In this document: piece after piece, positions 44,296 to 49,633 of the stretch
Layout of the letters: each line of letters begins with the position of its first letter
Numbering within the stretch: position 1 is the first letter of the stretch
Assembly (NCBI RefSeq): GCF_000719975.1
Contig: NZ_JOIJ01000023.1
Coordinates: forward strand, 1 to 49,633
DNA: 49,633 bases
Reading direction: 5' to 3'
From: Prauserella rugosa
GTDB taxonomy: Bacteria; Actinomycetota; Actinomycetes; Mycobacteriales; Pseudonocardiaceae
The notes under the pieces: model-generated
Databases searched by the model: none
Told to the model about the DNA's origin: nothing
The model's input: only the letters and a program-made list of their open reading frames with translations
Program-made: the position numbers and the translations under genes

Positions 44296-45222
44296 ATGGC
44301 CGACGACTCCGCCCCCGAACCGGCCGCCGCTGCGCTCGACCACGCACTGGCGGTGGCCGGACGGCACGACCTGCAGCTCGACCCGGCCACCGCGCACCTC
44401 GAGGAAGCCGGTCTCGACTACCGCGTCGTCCTTGCCGACGACAGTGACGGCACGCGCTGGGTGCTCCGCCTGCCGCGGCGCGGCGACGTCTCCGACGGGA
44501 TGGACGCCGAAGCCCGGATCCTCGAACTCGTCGCGCCGCGCCTGGCCGACCACGGCGTCGCCGTGCCCGACTGGCGGATCCGGTCACGCGAGCTCATCGC
44601 CTACCCGGCGCTGGGCGGTGACCCCGGGCTGACCATCGACAACGGCGAGCCCGAATGGCACCTCGACCCGGCCGACCCCGGCTACGCCGACCGGCTCGGC
44701 AGGCTGCTCGCCGCGCTGCACACGATCCCCGTGGCCGAGGCGACCGCGCCCGGCATGGAGATCCGAACCCCGGACCAGGTCAGGCAGTCGTGGTCGGACG
44801 ACATCGCCACGGTGCTCGCCGAGTTTCCCGTCGACCCCACGTTGTCGGAGGCCTGGCGGGCATGGCTCGACGACGACGCGTGCTGGCCCGACCGCACCGT
44901 GCCGACCCACGGCGAGATCTACCCCGCCCACCTGCTGTTCGACGCCGACGGCGCCATCACCGGCGTGCTCGACTGGACCACCGCCCGCGTCGACGACCCC
45001 GCCCGCGACCTCGCCGCCCAGTACGGTGCCGCAGGCGAGGACATGCTGAACCGCACCATCGAGGCCTATGCCGAAGCGGGCGGGCACGTGCATGCGGGTC
45101 TGGCCGCGCAGGCGCGCCACCTGTGGGACGCCTCACCGGTCGGCTACGCCCTGTACGCGCTCACCACCGGCGAACAGGAACACCTCGACGGGGCCGTCGC
45201 GATGCTGGCCGCACCGGACTGA
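44296..45222 (+). CDS. aminoglycoside/macrolide phosphotransferase-family kinase
   Basis: A 308-residue protein-kinase-like phosphotransferase resembling macrolide 2'-phosphotransferases. It has the N-lobe opening DPATAHLEEAGLDYRVVLAD and WVLRLPRRGDV with the ATP-binding region, then the catalytic loop VPTHGEIYPAHLLFD and the metal motif GVLDWTTARVDDPARDLA. In well-known members the catalytic loop reads HGD; here it is HGE, a conservative change. The ATG at 44296 lies four bases after the DUF2771 stop, so the gene is in the same operon. It may act on macrolides or be a housekeeping kinase; resistance is not proven. Confidence 0.85.
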   Translation: MADDSAPEPAAAALDHALAVAGRHDLQLDPATAHLEEAGLDYRVVLADDSDGTRWVLRLPRRGDVSDGMDAEARILELVAPRLADHGVAVPDWRIRSRELIAYPALGGDPGLTIDNGEPEWHLDPADPGYADRLGRLLAALHTIPVAEATAPGMEIRTPDQVRQSWSDDIATVLAEFPVDPTLSEAWRAWLDDDACWPDRTVPTHGEIYPAHLLFDADGAITGVLDWTTARVDDPARDLAAQYGAAGEDMLNRTIEAYAEAGGHVHAGLAAQARHLWDASPVGYALYALTTGEQEHLDGAVAMLAAPD

Positions 45223-45223
45223 G

Positions 45224-45257
45224 TCACCCCGAACGCGGAATCACCCCGAACGCGAAT
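45224..45257. repeat. 17-bp tandem repeat, two copies
   Basis: TCACCCCGAACGCGGAA (45224-45240) and TCACCCCGAACGCGAAT (45241-45257) directly after the kinase stop codon, leading into the terminator. Confidence 0.8.
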
Positions 45258-45289
45258 GAGCCCCGGCACCTCAGCGGCGCCGGGGCTCA
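45257..45289. terminator. hairpin between convergent kinase and CspB-like genes
   Basis: Stem TGAGCCCCGGC with its complement (11 bp) and an 11-base loop, 35 bases past the kinase stop. Confidence 0.85.
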
Positions 45290-45327
45290 CTGCTTCCACG
45301 CTCTGCGTCGTTACGGACCCGTGCGGT

Positions 45328-45723
45328 CTACGGGTCCAGGTCGCGGGCGACGGCGCGCATGACCTCGGCGATGCGCTTGACCTTCTTGCGGTCCGGGTAG
45401 CGCCCCTTCCGCAGTTCCGGCTGCACGTTGCTCTCCAGCAGCTTGATCATGTCGTCGACCAGGCCGTGCAGCTCCTCCGCGGGCCTGCGGCGCGCCTCGG
45501 CCACCGACGGCGGCGGATCGAGCAGCCGCACGGACAACGCCTGCGGACCCCGGCGGCCGTCGGCGACACCGAACTCCAGTCGCTGCCCGGACTTGAGGGA
45601 CTCCACACCCTGCGGCAACGCGGCCTTCCGAATGAAGACGTCCGCGCCACCGTCCTGGGTGACGAACCCGAACCCCTTGTCCGCGTCGTACCACTTGACC
45701 TTGCCGGTCGGCACTTCCCTCAC
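45328..45723 (-). CDS. cspB: cold-shock-domain protein, CspB-like with C-terminal extension
   Basis: A 131-residue protein. Residues 4-68 are a cold-shock domain with the RNA-binding motifs KGFGFVTQ and [10 protein letters not shown]. The last 60 residues are helical ([20 protein letters not shown] then [20 protein letters not shown]), as in the longer mycobacterial CspB (recalled as Rv0871, about 135 residues) and unlike 67-residue cold-shock proteins. It probably binds RNA or single-stranded DNA. GTG at 45723 has AAGGA at good spacing; a GTG three codons later is also possible. Confidence 0.93.
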   Translation of the reverse strand: MREVPTGKVKWYDADKGFGFVTQDGGADVFIRKAALPQGVESLKSGQRLEFGVADGRRGPQALSVRLLDPPPSVAEARRRPAEELHGLVDDMIKLLESNVQPELRKGRYPDRKKVKRIAEVMRAVARDLDP

Positions 45724-45868
45724 CGTTCCTTCGCTGCTCTGACCGCGGCCCGGGCTACCCTGCCCGCCCGCATGACGAACGCGCCCCAGGTCTGCGTACC
45801 CAGGACGCGCGTACCGACAAGCTTATCTCGCCACACACGGTGCGTACCAGGACATTGCAGGCTCTACG

Positions 45869-46111
45869 ATGACCGGCATGGACACCGCCACCCCGGACAC
45901 GCCGAAGACCAGCGACGGCAAGCCGCTGCTGATGCGGCTCGGCATCGGCCTCTTCGCACTCGGCATGCTCGCCGTGCTCGCCGTGTTCGTGCTGTTCGCC
46001 GCGGGCATGGAGGACCTGCCCGTGTGGCTTTCGGTCGCCGCTGGTGTCATCACACCCCTCGGCCTCGCACTGGGCCTGTTCGCGCTCGTCCGCGAACACA
46101 AGGGCAAGTGA
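45869..46111 (+). CDS. small two-span membrane protein
   Basis: An 80-residue protein with a polar N-terminus (MDTATPDTPKTSDGKP), two hydrophobic helices (about 24-46 and 52-74) and a short basic end (REHKGK). ATG at 45869 or 45878; neither has a clear ribosome site, so the message may have a very short leader. I do not recognise a family, but composition and codon use are those of a real gene. Confidence 0.75.
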   Translation: MTGMDTATPDTPKTSDGKPLLMRLGIGLFALGMLAVLAVFVLFAAGMEDLPVWLSVAAGVITPLGLALGLFALVREHKGK

Positions 46112-46209
46112 CGCGAGCGTTCGGTTTCCGCGCCTTCAGTCCCCGCAGCGTTCCGGAAGCAGCTGCGCCGCGAGACCGGGTCACGCCGGACCGGCTCACG
46201 TAGGGCGGG

Positions 46210-46818
46210 TCAGGCCGCCCAGGCTCGCAGCCAGGCGGGGAATTCGGTCAGCGAGTCCAGCACCACCTCGGCGCCGGCCTCGACGAGTTCGTCGCGCGAG
46301 CACGGCCCGCTGACCACCCCGACGGCCACGGCACCCGCGGCCTGCGCGCCGCGCATGTCGCCGACATGGTCACCGACGTACACCGACGCCCCGTGCTCGG
46401 TGAGCGCGGCGGCCTTGCCGGTCGACCACAGGTCTCCGACGAGCGTGTCGACCGGCAGGTCGAGTGCCTTGACGTGCAGGTCGGCGTTGGGGCCGTACTT
46501 GCCCGTCACCACGAGCGTCGTGGCGCCGAGCTCGTGCACGACGTCGAGCGCCTCCTGCGCACCCGGCAACGCCACCGTCTGCGGCACGACGATCTCCGGG
46601 TAGTTCGCCCTGAACTGCGTGATCAGGTCGGGGATCTTCTCCTCGGGTGCGCCGAATCCGCGCAACGAGTGGTCGAGCGGTGGGCCGAGGTGCGCCGCGA
46701 AGTACTCCCCGTCCAGCGGCAGGTCGTTGTCGTCGCCGAGGCGGTTCATCGCCGCGGCCATACCAGGCCGCGGGTCGATCAACGTCATGTCCAGGTCGAA
46801 TCCCACGCAGGTCAGCAC
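46210..46818 (-). CDS. HAD-superfamily phosphatase
   Basis: About 202 residues, a haloacid-dehalogenase-type hydrolase. Motif I is FDLDMTLIDPRPG (Asp nucleophile and acid/base Asp), motif II the Thr of TLVVTGKYG, Lys of STGKAAAL in motif III, and motif IV VYVGDHVGDMRGAQAAG. A helical cap lies between residues 20 and 85. It resembles phosphoglycolate-phosphatase-like proteins; the substrate is unknown. The GTG at 46818, just before LTCVGFDLDMT, is chosen over 46839. Confidence 0.9.
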   Translation of the reverse strand: MLTCVGFDLDMTLIDPRPGMAAAMNRLGDDNDLPLDGEYFAAHLGPPLDHSLRGFGAPEEKIPDLITQFRANYPEIVVPQTVALPGAQEALDVVHELGATTLVVTGKYGPNADLHVKALDLPVDTLVGDLWSTGKAAALTEHGASVYVGDHVGDMRGAQAAGAVAVGVVSGPCSRDELVEAGAEVVLDSLTEFPAWLRAWAA

Positions 46819-46843
46819 TCCGACCACGGTAACGGCCACCCCG

Positions 46844-46981
46844 CCGTGTTGCGGATTCCGGGGCCCGTGTTGCGCATCCCGGGGCCCGTGTTGCGGATTC
46901 CGGGGCCCGTGTTGCGCATCCCGGGCCCGTGTTGGGCACTCAGGGCCGCGTGTTGCGGATTCGGGGGCCCGTGTTGCGGAT
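46844..46981. repeat. tandem repeat of about 20-22 bp, seven copies
   Basis: Units of the form CCCGTGTTGCGGATTCCGGG begin at about 46844, 46864, 46885, 46906, 46926, 46946 and 46968. Two versions alternate in the first four (GCGGATTCC and GCGCATCCC), and later copies drift. There are no spacers, so this is not a CRISPR array. It lies between the HAD gene start and the acyl-CoA synthetase stop. Confidence 0.9.
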
Positions 46982-47006
46982 CGGCGAGAATCCGCGACAC
47001 GGGCCC
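46965..47006 (-). terminator. 17-bp hairpin formed by the last repeat unit and an inverted copy
   Basis: GGGCCCGTGTTGCGGAT pairs along its full length with the inverted copy at 46990-47006 (one G-U pair) around an 8-base loop, 20 bases past the acyl-CoA synthetase stop. Confidence 0.85.
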
Positions 47007-47025
47007 GGCGCTCACACCTCAGGCC

Positions 47026-48666
47026 TCAGGTGGTCGCCTGCTGCTTCAGGCCGAGGAGTTCCACGGCCGTCTCCCGCATCTCGACCTTGCGCACCTTGCC
47101 CGTGACGGTCATCGGGAACTCGTCGACGACGTGGACGTAGCGCGGCACCTTGTAGTGGGCCAGTTTGCCCTCGCAGAACTGCCGGAGCGTGTCGGCGGTC
47201 AGCGGTTCGGCGCCCTCGCGCATCCGCACCCAGGCCATGAGTTCCTCGCCGTACTTGGCGTCGGGAACTCCGATCACCTGGGCGTCGAGGATGTCCGGGT
47301 GGGTGTAGAGGAACTCCTCGATCTCCCGTGGGTAGATGTTCTCGCCGCCGCGGATCACCATGTCCTTGATGCGACCGGTGATGGTGACGTATCCCTCGTC
47401 GTCCATCACCGCGAGGTCGCCGGTGTGCATCCAGCGTGCCTTGTCGATGGCCTCGTCGGTCTTGTCCTGCTGCTCCCAGTATCCGAGCATCACCGAGTAC
47501 CCGCGGGTGCACAGCTCGCCCGGTTCCCCGCGCGGCACCGTGAGCCCGGTGGCCGGGTCGACGACCTTGACCTCCAGATGCGGACCGACTCTGCCCACAG
47601 TGGACACACGACGTTCGATGGAGTCGTCCGCGCGGGTCTGGGTCGACACCGGCGAGGTCTCGGTCATGCCGTAACAGATCGACACCTCCGTCATGCCCAT
47701 CCGCTCGATGACCTGCTTCATCACCTCGACCGGACAGGGCGAGCCAGCCATGATCCCGGTGCGCAAAGTGGACAGATCGTAGTCGGCGAACGTCGGCTCG
47801 GCCAGTTCCGCGATGAACATCGTCGGCACGCCGTACAGCGACGTGCACCCCTCGGCTTGGACCGCGTCGAGCGATGCCTTCGGATCGAATCCGGGCGCGG
47901 GAATCACCATGCAGCAGCCGTGGGTCGTGGCGGCGAGATTTCCCATGACCATGCCGAAACAGTGGTAGAACGGCACCGGGATACAGATCCGGTCGGCCTC
48001 GGTGTACTTGCAGAGCTCGCCGACGAAGAAGCCGTTGTTGAGGATGTTGTGGTGCGACAGCGTCGCGCCCTTCGGAAATCCCGTGGTGCCCGACGTGTAC
48101 TGGATGTTGATCGGGTCGTCGGCACTCAACTCCCGTTCGCATGCGGCCAGTTTCGCCGGATCGGCCGGGCCGGAGGCCAGGCTCTTCCAGTCGTCGCTGC
48201 CGATGTACACGACGTCGGACAGCGCGGAACAACGCGGCCGAACCTCGTCGATCATCGCCACGTAGTCGGAGCTTTTGAACCGCTCGGCGGACACGAGCAT
48301 GCGGATCCCGGCCTGACCCAGCACGTACTCGAGTTCGTGCGCCCGGTACGCCGGATTGATGTTGACGAGAATGGCGCCGATCTTCGCGGTCGCATACTGC
48401 GTCAGTGTCCACTCGGGACAGTTCGGTGCCCAGATGCCGACCCGGTCCCCCTTGCCGACGCCCCGTGCCAGCAGACCCGAGGCGAGCGCGTCGACGTCGG
48501 CCTGGAACTCGCGATACGTCCACCTGCGCCCCGAGGGCATGTCGACCAGCGCGTCGCGGTCGCCGTGCGCGGCCACGGTGCGGTCGAGGTTCGCCCCGAT
48601 CGTGTCGCCGAGCAACGGGACGTCGGACGTGCCGGATGCGTAACTGGGGACTGCGGGCGAAGTCAT
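47026..48666 (-). CDS. AMP-forming acyl-CoA synthetase (FadD-like)
   Basis: A 546-residue ANL-superfamily enzyme that activates a fatty acid with ATP and CoA. The P-loop-like motif is [18 protein letters not shown] (about 190-207), followed by [10 protein letters not shown], the Asp in [15 protein letters not shown], the hinge [18 protein letters not shown], and the catalytic Lys in [12 protein letters not shown]. The chain-length specificity of the substrate is not readable. The ATG at 48666 has GAGGAG upstream. Divergent from phzF-like gene, 92 bases between starts. Confidence 0.94.
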   Translation of the reverse strand: MTSPAVPSYASGTSDVPLLGDTIGANLDRTVAAHGDRDALVDMPSGRRWTYREFQADVDALASGLLARGVGKGDRVGIWAPNCPEWTLTQYATAKIGAILVNINPAYRAHELEYVLGQAGIRMLVSAERFKSSDYVAMIDEVRPRCSALSDVVYIGSDDWKSLASGPADPAKLAACERELSADDPINIQYTSGTTGFPKGATLSHHNILNNGFFVGELCKYTEADRICIPVPFYHCFGMVMGNLAATTHGCCMVIPAPGFDPKASLDAVQAEGCTSLYGVPTMFIAELAEPTFADYDLSTLRTGIMAGSPCPVEVMKQVIERMGMTEVSICYGMTETSPVSTQTRADDSIERRVSTVGRVGPHLEVKVVDPATGLTVPRGEPGELCTRGYSVMLGYWEQQDKTDEAIDKARWMHTGDLAVMDDEGYVTITGRIKDMVIRGGENIYPREIEEFLYTHPDILDAQVIGVPDAKYGEELMAWVRMREGAEPLTADTLRQFCEGKLAHYKVPRYVHVVDEFPMTVTGKVRKVEMRETAVELLGLKQQATT

Positions 48667-48758
48667 GTTCTTACTCCTCGGGCGTCAACGCTGACGTTTC
48701 CGCCGGTGAGTCTAGGGACCGCCGCGCGGTACGGCCATGACTCACTAGGGTGCGACGT

Positions 48759-49538
48759 ATGCGCCTCTACGTCGTCGACTCGTTCACCGACATTCCGTTC
48801 CGCGGAAACCCCGCGGCAGTCGTCCTGCTGGACGAGCCGGCCGACGAGGCGTGGATGCAGTCGGTGGCCGCGGAGATGAAGCACGCCGAAACCGCATTCG
48901 TGGTCACGTCGGAGGAACCCAAACCGCTGCGCTGGTTCACGCCCACGACCGAGGTGCCGCTATGCGGACACGCCACGCTCGCGACCGCACACGTGCTCGG
49001 AGGGCGGCAGACCTTCACGACCGCGTCCGGCACGCTCACCTGCACGCCGTCGGACGACGGGAAGGGCATCGACATGCGGTTCCCCGCGGACCCGCCGTCG
49101 GAGATCGTGCCGAACGGAGCGAACGCCACCCTGTCCAAGGCCCTGCCCGCGGTGCCGATCGTCGAGGTGCGGCGCAGCGCCGGCTTCCTGCTGGTGATCA
49201 CCGACGACACCGCAGCGGTGCGCACCTGCGAACCGGATCTCGAGGCACTGACCGGCCTGCACGAGCACTCGGTGATCGTCACCGCCCCCGGCGACGTGGA
49301 CGGTGTCGACTTCGTGAGCCGGATGTTCGCTCCCGCGATCGGCATCCCCGAGGACCCGGTGACGGGCTCTGCCCACTGCGTGCTCGCGCCGTACTGGTCG
49401 GAGCGACTCGGCCGCGACGCGCTCACGGGTTACCAGGCGTCGCCGCGCGGGGGCACGGTGCGCACGCGGCTGGACGGCGACCACGTGGTGCTCACCGGCA
49501 GTGCCGTCACGATCATCGAGGGCACCCTGCACGCCTAG
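48759..49538 (+). CDS. PhzF-family isomerase
   Basis: A 259-residue member of the PhzF/diaminopimelate-epimerase fold. It has RLYVVDSFTDIPFRGNPAAVVL with the N-terminal strand, AAEMKHAETAFVV with the conserved Glu that is catalytic in PhzF, LRWFTPTTEVPLCGHATLATAHVL, and EDPVTGSAHCVLAPYW. No other phenazine genes are near, so the substrate is probably different. The ATG at 48759 follows TAGGGT (48746-48751) by seven bases, suggesting leaderless translation; GTG at 48750 would lie inside that box. The stop codon is at the end of the neighbouring insertion sequence. Confidence 0.92.
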   Translation: MRLYVVDSFTDIPFRGNPAAVVLLDEPADEAWMQSVAAEMKHAETAFVVTSEEPKPLRWFTPTTEVPLCGHATLATAHVLGGRQTFTTASGTLTCTPSDDGKGIDMRFPADPPSEIVPNGANATLSKALPAVPIVEVRRSAGFLLVITDDTAAVRTCEPDLEALTGLHEHSVIVTAPGDVDGVDFVSRMFAPAIGIPEDPVTGSAHCVLAPYWSERLGRDALTGYQASPRGGTVRTRLDGDHVVLTGSAVTIIEGTLHA

Positions 49539-49633
49539 TGCGTGTCTGACAATGTTTTGGTCCAGGTGGTCACGGCGTGGAGGACGACCGCTGATCGGTA
49601 GATGGTGGCGAGTTTGTCGTAGCGCGTGGCCAG
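49535..49633 (-). CDS. IS5-family transposase, C-terminal part (runs off the window)
   Basis: The last 32 residues of a minus-strand transposase (LATRYDKLATIYRSAVVLHA and TTWTKTLSDTH) end in TAG at 49537-49535, overlapping the phzF stop codon. This tail is typical of IS5-family (IS427-like) DDE transposases of actinobacteria. The sequence GTGCGTGTCTGACAATG just inside should contain the terminal inverted repeat of the insertion sequence. The rest of the element lies beyond 49633, so intactness cannot be judged. Confidence 0.85.
   Translation of the reverse strand: MATRYDKLATIYRSAVVLHAVTTWTKTLSDTH

Noticed and set aside
44296..45222. Macrolide resistance gene call
   Set aside because: Family resemblance is clear, but the gene sits in a core operon with conserved proteins and has HGE in place of HGD in the catalytic loop, so resistance is not supported.
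46844..47006. Possible CRISPR array
   Set aside because: Repeat units are contiguous with no unique spacers, and no cas genes are near.
48759..49538. Phenazine biosynthesis
   Set aside because: Only a PhzF-family protein is present; no phzA-G genes are nearby and PhzF relatives have many other roles.

Overview
The window is high-GC actinobacterial chromosome. Gene content and order point to the Pseudonocardiaceae or a close relative. The evidence is strong third-position G/C, GTG starts, several start codons that look leaderless, an actinobacterial SepH, a fused EphD-type hydrolase/reductase, and small DUF2530, DUF2537, DUF2771 and DUF3027 proteins. From memory of M. tuberculosis H37Rv, the order rRNA methyltransferase - DUF2537 - SepH - SerC - citrate synthase 2, plus MarR, DUF2530, DUF3027, MFS, DUF2771 and CspB, echoes the Rv0871-Rv0889c neighbourhood. 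I cannot fix the genus.

Left end (1 to about 3862): the right end of an integrated mobile element. Its GC is visibly lower and it carries phage- or AICE-like genes: a RecA-fold ATPase, a gene that looks frameshifted, a ParB/DUF3102-like protein and a small unknown protein, all on the minus strand. A hairpin-dense non-coding stretch lies at 149-462. The element stops inside an APC-family permease gene, of which only the first 70 codons survive (3863-4075), so this gene was probably the integration target.

4076-20000: ordinary core genome. There is an MFS exporter, a SdpI-like membrane protein, pdxH, a complete ureABCFGD urease operon without ureE, citrate synthase 2, an EphD-like fusion, a beta-lactamase-fold serine hydrolase, serC, a Tat-exported arylsulfotransferase-fold protein and sepH. 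Three copies of a roughly 45-bp palindrome sit at gene 3' ends.

20900-26700: a sugar and glycan cluster. It holds an SQD1-like UDP-sulfoquinovose synthase, a GtrA-like flippase, a GT-C membrane glycosyltransferase fused to a GT2 domain, and an NAD-dependent sugar epimerase. Together they look like a lipid-linked glycosylation system, possibly using a sulfonated sugar.

26900-35100: DUF2537, an rRNA methyltransferase and a GCS2-family ligase, followed by a TetR regulator with a palindromic operator in front of a heme oxygenase, then Fe/Mn superoxide dismutase. Next come an arginase-family remnant lacking its catalytic core and a near-consensus DtxR/IdeR iron box with no ordinary target gene. 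A strong terminator follows the box closely and could define a small iron-regulated RNA. A marR-MFS pair closes this stretch.

35200-49633: an AzgA-like purine permease, DUF2530, a 987-residue sacsin/HSP90-like ATPase overlapping a zinc-ribbon DUF3027 gene, a glutaminyl cyclotransferase lipoprotein, a proline-rich MFS protein, a DUF2771 lipoprotein, a macrolide-phosphotransferase-like kinase, a CspB-like protein, a HAD phosphatase, an acyl-CoA synthetase and a PhzF-like protein. The window ends in the 3' end of an IS5-family transposase lying against the phzF stop codon. Several unrelated families of short tandem repeats occupy intergenic junctions throughout.
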